Part shown: positions 1-9,555 of the stretch, piece by piece
How the letters are laid out: every line of letters begins with the position of its first letter
How positions within the stretch are numbered: position 1 is the stretch's first letter
NCBI GenBank assembly: GCA_942159475.1
Contig: OW804098.1
Location: forward strand, 5,928,383 to 5,992,382
Reading direction: 5' to 3'
Source: Sthenelais limicola
Lineage: Eukaryota > Annelida > Polychaeta > Phyllodocida > Sigalionidae
Length of the DNA stretch: 64,000 bases
Notes under the pieces: model-generated
What the model was told of the DNA's origin: nothing
The model's input: only the letters and a program-made list of their open reading frames with translations
Database searches by the model: none
Made by a program: the position numbers and the translations under genes

Positions 1-169
1 AAACTACCTGCTTGCCTTCTTCCTGATATTGATATAATATTTAAAACAACTTTGAACTATGGAGAATGATACCAACAAATGAATTTAAGGTGCAACAACT
101 ATTGGATGTGTGAAAAACTTAAAACTTAAGAAAATAAACAAATATGAAACAAATATCAGACTATTAATT
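1..169. other. AT-rich non-coding edge
   Basis: No open frame, RNA gene or repeat boundary is recognisable here. The sequence leads into the GATATC-rich array that follows. Confidence 0.4.
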
Positions 170-512
170 TTTTTAGAATTTTTACAATATCAGATCTGAT
201 ATCAGATGGATATCATCCTGATATCAATTTCTGATGAAAATGAAAGTATTTGCAGATGCTTTGATTATCCTCTTATGTACCTAATTCAAGCTCTCCTTAA
301 ATATATTTCCCAAAATTCTTTGAATTTTTGATCAGCCCTATATCAGTTCTGATATTGAGCCGATATCGTACCGATAATATTTCTGATATTAGTTTCTGAT
401 ATTGAGCCGATATCATACTGATACTATTTCTGATATCAGTTTCTGATATTGAGCCGATATCGTACCGATACTATTTCTGATATCAGTTTCTGATATTGAG
501 CCGATATCATAA
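170..512 (+). repeat. GATATC-rich tandem array, copy 1
   Basis: Imperfect tandem units alternate the phrases 'tttctgatattgagcc' and 'gatatcgtaccgatacta'. The full unit is about 50-56 bp, and the 360-510 part holds the most regular copies. The same unit recurs at 2176-2338, 2715-2915 and 3077-3135 in this orientation, and at 31536-32010 in the opposite one. It is a satellite or transposon-terminal array with no coding potential. Confidence 0.8.
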
Positions 513-514
513 CG

Positions 515-540
515 ATAGAATAGAATAGAATAGAATAGAA
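515..540 (-). repeat. (TTCTA)n microsatellite tail of a LINE
   Basis: Five TAGAA pentamers on the plus strand read as TTCTA on the minus strand. They directly follow, in minus orientation, the text 'gatgaataaaagatttttc'. The same text and the same pentamer tail occur at 36082-36148 on the plus strand, which identifies this as a family-specific 3' tail of a non-LTR retrotransposon rather than a random microsatellite. Confidence 0.75.
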
Positions 541-1245
541 AAATCTTTTATTCATCAGAGCTTTTACAATTATGTTGACGAATAGGTCGACAGGCCTCTA
601 GGTACCGTTTAGGATTTATACCTAGTTCTTCCGGCCGTTCCCTTTATATCTATGAAATAAGCTAATGTATTTTAGGCACAAGTAAGTTTAGTAATACAGA
701 TCTATGACATATAACAACATTTCTAATATAGGTATCCAGTACAGGATTTAACGGGGTAAGTTAGTATCGTCTAACTTTCCATATAAAACAAAACTCAATA
801 GTTCCTCCTATAATAATAGGATTCGACTTATAGTGAGAATAAAATATAATATAATACGATTTAAAGTCAAGTTTTAAGTCTGCCCTCTGGGGAGAGAGGG
901 GCCATCTTACTGTTCGTCCTATTTTTCTAACGTATTTTCTATTGCTTTTCTGAAGTGTTTCCTTGATTCTATAGCCTGTTTCTCACTCGGTAGTGAGTTC
1001 CAGGCTAATATACTCGATTCTCGGCTTTCTTGAATATTAGCATCTTGGTCGGCAGCATGTGCGTTTAATTGTTCCAAGATGATGGCAGGCATGAGGTTTC
1101 TTAATGCTTCCTCCATGTCTGCAAGTTGTCTAATTCCTCTAGGTCTAGGAATATATGGCCTCACAGGTACAGCTCTCTGCCTTAGTACTATTTGTCTATC
1201 CAGCTTTCCGAGGGATATTTTGGTTCTTCACCATGTAATATACTC
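541..1245 (-). mobile_element. LINE 3' end with RT C-terminus
   Basis: The minus-strand frame 919-1164 contains 'SSILAWNSLPSEKQAIES' followed by a basic helix and a stop. WNSLP plus a short basic tail is the usual C-terminal signature of CR1/L2/Jockey-type ORF2 proteins. Downstream lies about 380 bp of 3' UTR, an AATAAA-like signal (GAATAAAAG) and the TTCTA tail. The upstream portion of the same ORF2 tail is probably 1849-2100, separated by about 600 bp of unrelated DNA. The element is 5'-truncated and inactive. Confidence 0.6.
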
Positions 1246-1848
1246 GATTCTCGGCGTATATGGTAGAGCTATAGCATATCGGCTGGTTACCGATATGAAT
1301 AATAAGAAGCTGGGAGCGTTATGTAATGTTTCAGAGTAATCTGAGAAGTAATCATTTATTTCTGAACATGGGCTTATATAAGAACAATTCCAGATGTGTC
1401 TATATGAATGACCAATGAGAAGGGGAGAATACATTAACCAATAAGAGTAATTAATACAAATGTATATAATTTATGCATAGCCAATCAATGCCGGTCACAT
1501 GGTCACAGGTAGGGGTGAGCCAGCGTGGTGGTCACATGACCAACCTCTAATTAATGCGATTGTAATCAGTAGACAGCTTGGCTAGCTCATTAAGCCTTGC
1601 CAGCTGTTCTAGCTTTAATGTTAATCTAATAAGATAATATATGTAGACACACCTGGAAACATGTAAGGATTAGGTAATTGTGACGTCTGGTATATGAACC
1701 TGTAACGGTTATTACTCAGCCTGAATATTTGTGATATTCGATATATAATATATTCACAATATTTCTATATAATAAATTCATATTTAATAATACCTTACGT
1801 CATGTTATGTAACCTTATATAATCATAGAAAAGCATTAGATCATATAA
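1246..1848. other. Unassigned insert splitting a LINE tail
   Basis: About 600 bp lies between two pieces that look like consecutive parts of one LINE C-terminus. The text 'aatatactcgattctcggc' occurs both inside the LINE (about 1009-1027) and at 1239-1257 beside the insert, so a duplication accompanied the rearrangement. The insert carries no recognisable open frame or terminal inverted repeat. Confidence 0.35.
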
Positions 1849-2160
1849 TTATGAGTATGACAAGGCCATCTTAGCTTTATATAAAAAGCTGTTTTGGTAT
1901 AACGATGTTTTGGGCCGACTAATTTTCAGGTTTTTTCTGTTTTTCGCATGGCTCCTGGTTGGAATATCTCTTTTGTCCAATTTCGAATCTATTTGTGCTA
2001 AGTAGTGTGCACTTTCCAGTAAGTGCACCTCTCTCCTCACACAGTTGGGTAGTATTTTCAGACTGACCATTTCTCCGTCTACATTTGTTCTCTTTTTCAT
2101 ATCGAATACAGATCTTATTGCTGAGTTGAGCAGCGAGTCTAACCTATTCAGTAATTGTCT
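1849..2160 (-). pseudogene. LINE ORF2 C-terminal fragment
   Basis: The minus-strand frame at 1849-2100 ends with 'RPKTSLYQNSFLYKAKMA'. This resembles the R-T-x-x-Y-x-N-S-F-F-x-R-A block that precedes the WN-x-LP motif in CR1/L2-like ORF2 proteins. The WNSLP block itself appears at 919-1164 on the same strand, so the two are best explained as one element interrupted by 1246-1848. The frame lacks a convincing start and shows no catalytic RT motif. Confidence 0.45.
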
Positions 2161-2175
2161 ATTCGTCTATTGTCT

Positions 2176-2338
2176 GTACGATACTATTTCTGATATCCGT
2201 TTCTGATATTGAGCCGATATTGTACCAATACTATTTCTGATATCAGTTTCTGATATTGAGCCAATATCGTAGCAGTACTATTTCTGACATCAGTTTCTGG
2301 TATTTAGCCAATATCATACCAACACTATTTCTGATTTT
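2176..2338 (+). repeat. GATATC-rich tandem array, copy 2
   Basis: Three or four degenerate units of the same GATATC/GAGCC repeat as at 170-512. Some units are diverged (for example 'ggtatttagccaatatcat'), which suggests an older array. Confidence 0.75.
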
Positions 2339-2340
2339 GA

Positions 2341-2505
2341 TTGTTAAGTCAAAATAGTCAATCGTTAAGTAAAAAATAGTCAATCATAAAGTCAGAAGTG
2401 TTCATCATGAAGTTGAAATAGTCAATTGTTAAGTCAAAATAGTCAATCGTAAAGTCATAAAAATTTATCGTAAAGTCAAAACAGTCAATCGTAAAGTCAA
2501 AATAT
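2341..2505 (+). repeat. Minisatellite, ~20-bp AGTCAAAATAGTCAATCGTA unit
   Basis: About seven imperfect copies of a unit containing 'agtcaaaatagtcaatcgta' run in tandem, with point changes and small length differences. It sits between two GATATC arrays and has no coding potential. Confidence 0.75.
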
Positions 2506-2714
2506 TGTACCTAATTCATGCAATTTATTCGTGTAAATAAAATTGCTAACTCTAACTTAATGCCTTCAGTCTTGGTTTCTTGGACCATGGATATCAATTA
2601 CTTAATCAAACAATCCCACATAGAACAATTCATGCTCTCCTTTAAAGAAAATCAAGAAAATGCTATTACAAAAGTTTTTTAGCTCAACATCAGAACCCGA
2701 ATTTTTGATCGGCC
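2506..2714. repeat. Duplicated array flank
   Basis: The phrases 'tacctaattca' and 'gaatttttgatc' plus 'gccctatatcag', which precede the first array near 276-345, recur here before the next array. The larger repeat unit therefore includes non-tandem flanking sequence, and copies 1 and 3 are related segments rather than independent simple repeats. Confidence 0.5.
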
Positions 2715-2915
2715 CTATATCAGTTTCTGATATTAAGCCGAAATCGTACCGATACTATTTCTGATATCAGTTTCTGATATTGAGCCGATATCGTACCGAT
2801 ACTATTTCTGATATCAGTTTCTGATATTGAGCCGATATTTTACCGATACTATTTCTGTTATCAGTTTCTGATATTGAGCCGATATCGTACTTGTACTTTT
2901 TCTGATATCAGTTTA
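2715..2915 (+). repeat. GATATC-rich tandem array, copy 3
   Basis: Regular units of 'gatatcgtaccgatactatt' and 'tctgatatcagtttctgata', very close to those in copy 1. Confidence 0.8.
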
Positions 2916-3076
2916 TGGTTTGTATATGTTCATATACATTTATATCCACGGACAAGCTGCCGGAACCGGAAATACTTCACAGACACTGACATTGCCTAGC
3001 AACCTAGGCAGCAATTTCAAACACTTTCAAAGCTGCACAGCAGTCGGGGGACAGACTTTGTTTTTATACACTACTA

Positions 3077-3135
3077 TATCTGATATCAATTCTGATATCA
3101 AACCAACATCAGAACCCGATATCGGCCCGATAGGC
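3077..3135 (+). repeat. Terminal piece of GATATC array
   Basis: A short stretch ends in 'acccgatatcggcccgat'. The right-hand inverted array near 31950-32010 contains the same ACCCGATATC and CGGCCCGATATC phrases in reverse complement, so this looks like the outer edge of the repeat unit. Confidence 0.6.
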
Positions 3136-3478
3136 AAAACTTTATTTTCTATACAATTACTATTTCTAATAATTATGGTGTAATGGCGATGCTATATGGC
3201 GTAATGGCGACATTGCAGCAACTCCTCACTTTAATGTAACTACATCTGCATTCATTCATATAGATGTTTTTACCAAATGCAGGCAGACCTAAATCATTAT
3301 TAGGAACGGCAAAATTACATGAAAATATATTTTTAAAAAAATATGGGAGATTTTTTACATGTCATAACGCAACATAAAATATTCCCACACCAGTTCAAGG
3401 AATTTTATGTGAGGTAGTAAAGGTTTCAGGGATGTGGTGGGTAAATAACTTTTCATTTTATCAAAATATACATACATA
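3136..3478. other. Non-coding flank of the LTR element
   Basis: AT-rich sequence without an open frame. The bases immediately before the LTR (ACATA) do not match those beyond the other LTR (GATCC), so no target-site duplication is visible. Confidence 0.4.
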
Positions 3479-3808
3479 TGTAGTGATTCGCAGAGTCTCG
3501 ACAATGAATAAACAACTTAACAAGGCCAATTCCTCATATCTCTGTTTATTCCAGTCCATAAAACGGCAATCTATCCGGATTACCCGGCAAGGGTAGTGTA
3601 TTATAATCTGGAGTACATACAGGTGTCAGAACACATCAGGTAGTATGGTAAACACATACACTCAAGTCACACATAATATAAGAATGACATGGAATATGCA
3701 AACAGAGGGGATACTCTTACAGGAGTATATAATAAGAATTGAGGTGTAGATAAGGGATAACAAAGCATTTAGAAATACTCTACTCGTAAATGCAGGGGAT
3801 CAAACACA
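3479..3808 (-). repeat. 3' LTR
   Basis: On the plus strand the repeat runs from TGTAG to CAAACACA, giving TG..CA ends in either orientation. It aligns without gaps to 17526-17855 with about nine mismatches. A minus-strand AATAAA lies at 3545-3550 and a TATATA-like box near 3725-3732, spaced suitably for promoter and polyadenylation roles. No strong polypurine tract precedes it on the coding strand. Confidence 0.85.
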
Positions 3809-4263
3809 GTTAAGGTTGGTCTTCTTGGTGACAAAAAGGAGCAGCAAATGGTGTCCTAGCTACATACTTAACACAGACCAGGTCGCTACATCTCTATATA
3901 AGAAAATCCGAAATAAACAAGTGAAATGACAAAAAGTCATAATACAGTAGCAAGAATGAGTTAAAAAGAATACAACAGGAGCATTTGTGTCCTATCTACA
4001 TATGAGAACAGGCAAGAATTTATAAGAAAAACATTTCCCATAAAAAACAAATCAACTGTATACAGGCAGGAGCTTCCTGAGTCCTCGATGATATATATAG
4101 ATATAGAGCAGACACGGCACATAATAATAAAAAAAGTACCAAAAATGCAAAAACAAAACATAACATGTATTCTTCTTAGAAACAGGAACACATCCGGACA
4201 TCTATATGCACGAGAAAAATAGAATACGACAGTCTCTTACAGCATATCCCAGTAGAAAAGTAT
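3809..4263 (-). other. 3' non-coding part of LTR element
   Basis: About 455 bp between the last accessory ORF and the 3' LTR. A short minus-strand frame at 3961-4191 is hydrophobic and Cys/Phe-rich but matches nothing recognised, so it is treated as non-coding. Confidence 0.4.
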
Positions 4264-5175
4264 TTACTCTGGGGGAGGATTGTCCGGGTTGTTTGGAGCT
4301 CCAGTGGTATCCGGATTTCCCTGAGGATGAATCAGCGCAGTGGGGCTAAAGAGCCATGGGGGAATCTCATACAGATTCGGAGCTTGTCCATCTCGTCCGG
4401 GGGTCCGGGGAACAGGTGGCACTGGAGGCGGAATTTGAGGCGGAACTAGAGCTGGGGCCTGTTGCAACGTCCTCAACAAGTTGCTAAGCATGAGAAGTTT
4501 GGGCAACTGGGCCGGATCCAACGGGAGTGGGGCTTGTACAGGAGGCACGGCAGGTGTAGTTGTTGCTGGAGTAGCAATGGCAGAAGAAGTTCCTTGAGAC
4601 GGACTTCCGGACTGTACTGCCGGATTTCCAACTACAGGCTTGCTAAGAGATCCGGACTCTCGATCCAGCATGGACCGGAGACGGAAATTTTCTTCCTCTA
4701 ACTGGCGAACTTTAGCGTCACTTGTAGCAAGTGACCTCCTCAATCCATCCACTACTCCCTCCTGGCTCCTAGCTTCTTCTCGAAGATCTCCCAGCTGTTC
4801 CACTGCCGTCCGGACATCTCCAATAGTCACAAGTGGCCTAGTGACTTCCTTCAACAGAGCCAAAAGCTCCGTCCGGGCAGTATCTGCCGCATCAGTTACC
4901 TTTTCCAAAGCGTCAGAGACTAGGCTCTCAGCATGTTGGACCAATTCCAAGCTTTCATCAGACGAAGGTAGATGTTGCAAGATTGTTTCTGACCACTGCT
5001 GCACTCTCCTACAGGCCCTCTTTGAGAGAGAGGCTGTGTCCTTCATCCTAGTGTCAGAGGACACGGATCGATCTCTTTTGTGAAAGTGTGAGCGGTCTTG
5101 ACTGGACGAACTCCCCTCAGCATTGGTAGCGGTGCTCTTACATCTCACATCAAGTGGATTCTTTTCATTTCCCAT
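4264..5175 (-). CDS. Accessory ORF 2: coiled-coil/proline-rich protein
   Basis: An uninterrupted 303-codon frame starts at a real ATG and lies between pol and the 3' LTR. This is the position used by env or accessory genes in other LTR elements, but no signal peptide, transmembrane segment or fusion peptide is visible, so it is not a typical envelope. Residues 1-50 are Ser/Lys/Arg-rich. About 55-190 is heptad-like and charged (for example 'SDAKVRQLEEENFRLRSML'), indicating a coiled coil. Residues 195-303 are Pro-rich with little charge. A protein of the same layout is encoded by the second LTR remnant at 36479-37539. Function unknown; a structural or RNA-binding role is speculation. Confidence 0.7.
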   Translation of the reverse strand: MGNEKNPLDVRCKSTATNAEGSSSSQDRSHFHKRDRSVSSDTRMKDTASLSKRACRRVQQWSETILQHLPSSDESLELVQHAESLVSDALEKVTDAADTARTELLALLKEVTRPLVTIGDVRTAVEQLGDLREEARSQEGVVDGLRRSLATSDAKVRQLEEENFRLRSMLDRESGSLSKPVVGNPAVQSGSPSQGTSSAIATPATTTPAVPPVQAPLPLDPAQLPKLLMLSNLLRTLQQAPALVPPQIPPPVPPVPRTPGRDGQAPNLYEIPPWLFSPTALIHPQGNPDTTGAPNNPDNPPPE

Positions 5176-5293
5176 TTATGTTTTCTTTTGTATATATCCT
5201 ATTATGTATAGTTCATATCTTGTACATTTTTATTGTACAATTCCATGTACCGTACTAATCTATTACTTTCGACACAGACCCATGTGAGGTCGA

Positions 5294-6619
5294 TCATAGT
5301 GCCTCCTGTACAAGCCCCACTCCTGCAGCGGCAGCAGCACATGATGAGGTCCTGGACCTACCAATTCCAGAGCCGGATACAGGGCCGGACTCTCCGGATT
5401 CAGACTCAGACCTAGTCTTCCTGGGGATTCGATAAGATCCAGTGGCCCGGCGCGTGACACGGAGGTGTTGGCCGGCCATATACGTCATCTTTTGGAAGAC
5501 ATGATTGGGTCTGGTAGTGGGGAGAACCTTCACGGCTTTATCTCTAGCTTGGTGTCTAGTCAAGTGATGTCGTACTGACTCCCCGTTCATAAGGTGCTGG
5601 ATCAGCTCCACCCTTCTGTCCAATACTTGAGAGCAGCTGGAGAAGGGGCAGATCCAGACCTGTATGAACGGGGCATGTTCTTCACACAGATGTCTGAATA
5701 GTCTCTCGCGCGAACTGAAAACACGGACTCCTCCCGAATTAAGAGACAGCAGCCTACACACAAGGAAGGGGCAACGGTGACCCGGCTCCCACAACCTATG
5801 CGCCTCAACAATCTTGGAGTACGTCCCTCGATCCATGGAGTCTTCGCGCACCAGTTCTGGCCAGACTGTGGTCTCATATCTGGCCATCTGTCCGTCTCCC
5901 ACTATTTCACGCTCCTCGGAGTCAGACTCCGGACAGGTGACTACCCCGGACCCGGGTTGGTCGGAACTAGGGTCCAGGGGAACCACATCCGTTGCAGAGT
6001 CTAACTCACATCTAAACGCTTCTATGTTTCCACGAGAAGCGAGCTGTTCTCGTCGCTTCTCAGCCCGATGGTGGTGGCGTTTTTTAATCTTTTTCTTGGC
6101 TTTAGTTGACTTTCCAGAAGTACCAGAAGTCTTGGTCTCATCCTTAGCCTTCATAGTGGACACAGCCAAAGGCCCACTGGTGGTATGGCGAGGGCCAGGA
6201 CTCCTTCCTCTAGAGGTATGTTCGTGGAGAGCAGGAGAGGCGGAGGCATGTCCACGTCTCTCTTCCCGGACTTTTCCGGATCCATCATTTCCTTTCCTAT
6301 CAGCCTTCCTGGGGGAAGCAGATTTTCTCTGACTACGTCGGAGAGGGGTAGCAAGCGCACCTTCTTCTCCTTCTGTCTCCATATCCACTTCACCTTTCAA
6401 GGCCCGGATCTCTTGACCCAACGGCCGGATGTCTGGATCCGTCTGCCTTGTCCGGGCAGCCAACTCACGGACTCCAGTGCCGTTAGCCAGATCAAGTGAC
6501 AACAGGTCTGCTGCACCGTCTAGAAGACGAGCTTCCTCAGCCTCGGTTAGGTGGGCGACAGTATCTTCGCCGGACCCCACCTGCTCAACGTCAAACCGTC
6601 CATCGTCTTCACCTTCCAT
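5294..6619 (-). CDS. Accessory ORF 1: basic protein with two C2H2-like fingers
   Basis: An intact 441-codon frame from a true ATG just downstream of pol. Residues 1-90 are acidic. About 90-200 is strongly basic, with an Arg/Lys/His-rich block ('KAKKKIKKRHHHRAEKRR') that could bind nucleic acid or act as a nuclear localisation signal. Residues 283-315 and 324-356 each show a C-x4-C pair followed by spaced His pairs (CPFLVC..HLCEEH; CPFSSC..HHLTRH), consistent with two atypical zinc fingers. The C-terminus is Ser/Gly/Ala-rich. No family name is recognised. That it is open while pol is broken is notable, though chance or recent decay may explain it. Confidence 0.7.
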   Translation of the reverse strand: MEGEDDGRFDVEQVGSGEDTVAHLTEAEEARLLDGAADLLSLDLANGTGVRELAARTRQTDPDIRPLGQEIRALKGEVDMETEGEEGALATPLRRSQRKSASPRKADRKGNDGSGKVREERRGHASASPALHEHTSRGRSPGPRHTTSGPLAVSTMKAKDETKTSGTSGKSTKAKKKIKKRHHHRAEKRREQLASRGNIEAFRCELDSATDVVPLDPSSDQPGSGVVTCPESDSEEREIVGDGQMARYETTVWPELVREDSMDRGTYSKIVEAHRLWEPGHRCPFLVCRLLSLNSGGVRVFSSRERLFRHLCEEHAPFIQVWICPFSSCSQVLDRRVELIQHLMNGESVRHHLTRHQARDKAVKVLPTTRPNHVFQKMTYMAGQHLRVTRRATGSYRIPRKTRSESESGESGPVSGSGIGRSRTSSCAAAAAGVGLVQEAL

Positions 6620-7004
6620 GGTGAACTAAGCGAACTTGACTTGCTAACAAAAATCTTTTCCTTTCTGAAAGAAAAAGAATAACGTTCGCAAGTGTTTACA
6701 TACATAGTCATACAACAAATAGCACCACCCTCTACGTTCCATTTTACATATAGTCAGTAGAGGTTCAATAAATACCAAAGTAACACAGTCTAACTCCTGG
6801 ATAGAAGTTATCAAAAATCAAATATTGCACAGGGAACTCTTTAGAAGATCTATATGGATTGGCGGATAGCCAAATAAATAACCATTGGTGGTGTATAGGG
6901 CCCTAACTCGATATACACTTCCTTCTTTATATATCAGCCACCGACTTCTCGTTGTGTATAACTGCTGTGAGACCATCAGGAAAGTCCCACCTGTACTTTA
7001 AAGC
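6620..7004 (-). other. Spacer between pol and accessory ORF 1
   Basis: About 385 bp without an open frame. It could carry signals for a downstream subgenomic transcript, but no convincing splice or promoter element was identified. Confidence 0.3.
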
Positions 7005-7448
7005 CTAAGTTCCATATTGCAATCTTGATGGAGCTTTACACATGCGCTTAGCCCTTGCAATTACTGGTGGAACACTCTCCGTCTTCTTCACAGGAGAAAT
7101 AGGAACATTTTGAACAAAATTGTCCAAATTTTTCCTTGGCCTCCCCCTCCCTCTTTTCAAGGGCTTAGCAGAATCCGCCAAAACCAGAGGAACAGATTGC
7201 TTTTTCACAACTGTATCTGTCTTAGCTTTATTGGGTCTGCCTCTTTTCTTAAGAGGTAGCACAACCGGAGAAATTATTAATTTCTTTTTCTTCTTCAGAG
7301 ACTTCTTCCTACCAACCCGGACAACAACAGGACCAACATCTACTGTCTGTTCCTCGTTGGAAGGAGGGAGTCTCGCTCCAGCTGTTTTAATTTTTCTCTG
7401 GGTTTCACCCCAATGGTAACTTTCTCCTTTTCTTTTCTCTCCGGACAT
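7005..7448 (-). pseudogene. pol C-terminal tail with AT-hook-like motifs
   Basis: A 147-codon frame overlaps the end of the integrase frame in another register. It is Lys/Arg-rich, contains the AT-hook-like cores 'KKRGRPNKAK' and 'RGRGRPRKN', and ends with 'KAPSRLQYGT'. A basic tail finishing in a P-x-R-x-x-Y pattern is usual at the extreme C-terminus of gypsy-type pol, so this is probably the natural end of the polyprotein, now displaced by a frameshift around 7340-7448. AT-hooks could tether integrase to DNA, but that is inference. Confidence 0.55.
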
Positions 7449-8606
7449 TCAGCACCAGCTAGAACTTTTCCGCCTTCAAACTTCAGGATCTCATGCCCAG
7501 CCTTCTCTAACTTACGGAATTCAGGTGCCTTATGTAAATTAACAGCCTGAATCGGTCCGTCTTCATCAAAGGTGGGTTTCAGATAATCAACATGATATCT
7601 GACGATTCCCTCAGTTGTCTCTAATTCATAGGTAGTACCCCCTATGAATCTACGCACTTTGAAAGGCCCATCCCATTTGGGACCGTATTTCTTATTAGCC
7701 TTAGGGGGACAGTACCTATACACAATAGCCCCTTCCTCAAAGAGCCTAGGACGAGCCCGTCTGTCAAAGTCTTTCTTTTGGTGCACTGCAGCAACGCCCA
7801 GATTTTCTCTGACAAACTGGTGTCCAGTTCTCAATGACTGTCTCAAGTTCTCCACGTACGACATCCGACAAGGAAAATCCAGCCCTCCAGGTTCAACTCC
7901 ATGGATTAAATCCACAGGAGTCACAAGCTCAGTCCCAAAAACTACTGAATTGGGCGTACACAACGTACTGGCATGCACCGTACCCCTGTAAGCATGCGCT
8001 ATACACGGAATCCAATTCGAATCCGAGTAGCTAGTCAGGCAAGAGAGCTGCTCAACAAGAACTCTGTTAAACCGTTCCACCTGACCATTTGACTGAGGCC
8101 TGTACGGAAGAGTGATTAGCTTTTCGACCCCCAACATGTCCAACAAACTCCGCAACAGCTGAGACCTGAATTCCGGCGCCCCGTCCGTTTGCAACGAAAC
8201 CGGACAGCCGAATCTCAGAACCCATTCTCTAAACAAAACTTCTCTAAACAGCACTTCAGCTTTCTGCCGTGTGGTCTGGCATAGGAAATGCTTCTGCCCA
8301 TTTCGAGAAATGGTCTGTAATCACCATCACGTAGTTGTTACCTCTAGGGGTAGTCTTAAATGGACCAATAATATCCAACGCTATTCTACTCCATCGTTCA
8401 CCATGGATTTCCTTTTTCAAAGGTGTAATACCTCGTCCACCTCTAGATTTCCTCATGCTGCATTCAGGGCAAGCCCTAAGCCATCTTTTCAAGTCATACC
8501 GCATTCCAGGCCAAAAATATTTCATTTTTGCCTTCCAGCTGGTCTTGAAATCACCATAATGGCCCTCCAACTGGGAACCATGCAAACAACGGAAAATTTT
8601 CCTCAT
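7340..8606 (-). pseudogene. Integrase (Ty3/gypsy type), frameshifted
   Basis: The first frame (8606-8256) carries the zinc-binding HHCC region: a His pair around 'LEGHYGDFKTSW' and the Cys pair CPEC. It then has the first catalytic Asp in 'ALDIIGPF'. The second frame (8254-7340) carries the second Asp in 'QTDGAPEF' and the catalytic Glu in 'SNGQVERFN', followed by a GPFKV-type C-terminal domain ('GPKWDGPFKVRR'). A one-base insertion near 8258-8262 separates the two frames. No chromodomain is seen. All catalytic residues survive, but the reading frame does not. Integrase inserts the cDNA copy into host DNA. Confidence 0.85.
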
Positions 8607-8617
8607 AGAGGCAGGAA

Positions 8618-9549
8618 TTATCTTCCTGACATACGTGTGTCCAGTGTTTTTACGCAGCCACCGCAGACATCCTGGACCATCTCCAAATTATCTTTGTTAC
8701 GGATGTAGGTACAGAATTCCTGTGGTTCACCAGACAATTGTTCTTTGCTGGGAACCGGACTGGATCCGTCCACTACAGCCATAACTCTCTTAAACAAGGG
8801 ATCTGCCTGTTGAGCATCCCGAATTTCACCCTCCAAGGAGCCTAGAACCGCCACAGCTTCCGCTATTACAGCATCATGGACACCACAATCGGAACAGCCA
8901 GGGTTTCCACATTTCCTGGTAGGGATTCGAGACAATCCGTCCGCATTGGTATGTTTCTTGCCCGCCCGGTGAAGTATCATACTCTGCTCCAAGCCATATT
9001 CTTGCATTGTGGCTAACCATCTAGCAAGCATATCCGTTGGATCTTTAAAATTCAGGAGCCACCTAAGGGAAGCATGGTCAGTTCTTACGTAAAAATTACG
9101 ATTGCCAAGGAGATAATGTCTGAACTTCTTCAAGTAGGACAGCACTGCCAATAGCTCACGTTTGGTAGCACAGTAATTTTTTTGCGGCTTGGTGAGGCTA
9201 TTACTAGCATATCCCAATACAACTTCTTTGCCGTCTTGCATCTGCGACAAAACTCCGGCCATTGCAAAGCCACTGGCATAAGTATCCAAGATGAAATAAC
9301 CAGAAAGAACTGGGGCTGAAGTTAATAAAGTCTTAGCTGTCTTAAAGGCTTCATCACACTTCTTGGTCCACACCAAGGAGCTACAATTCCACCAAAGTTT
9401 GGTTGAAACTCCCTGTAATAGGAAGCAAAACCAAGGAATTGTCTTACTTCTTTAGCAGTCTTTGGGATAGGCCATTCCTGCACTTTAACTATCTTAGCCA
9501 GATCCGCCCGGATTCCAGCAGCAGAAACGATCCTACCCAAATATTTCAC
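8618..9549 (-). pseudogene. RT connection and RNase H domain, frameshifted
   Basis: The 9549-9403 part encodes the RT thumb segment ('VKYLGRIVSAAGIRADLAK', then 'QFLGFASYYREF'). A small deletion with frameshift near 9390 joins it to the frame 9376-8618. That frame starts at 'VWTKKCDEAFKTAKTLL' and continues into RNase H: 'LDTYASGFAMAGVL', then the Glu in 'ATKRELLAVLSYLKKFRHYL', then Asp in 'VRTDHASLRWLL'. Another frameshift near 8640 precedes the integrase zinc region. RNase H removes the RNA strand during reverse transcription. Motif order is normal for Ty3/gypsy; the frame breaks make it non-functional. Confidence 0.85.
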
Positions 9550-9555
9550 CTCTTT

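Noticed and set aside
2920..3183. 87-codon plus-strand frame overlapping the GATATC array
   Set aside because: It is partly a translation of the tandem repeat and has no domain.
4264..5175. Envelope glycoprotein in the position after pol
   Set aside because: No signal peptide, transmembrane segment, furin site or glycosylation-rich ectodomain; coiled-coil/Pro-rich composition argues against env.
5602..6393. Plus- and minus-strand overlapping frames inside accessory ORF 1
   Set aside because: Shadows caused by high GC and Ser/Arg codons; the 441-codon frame explains the region.
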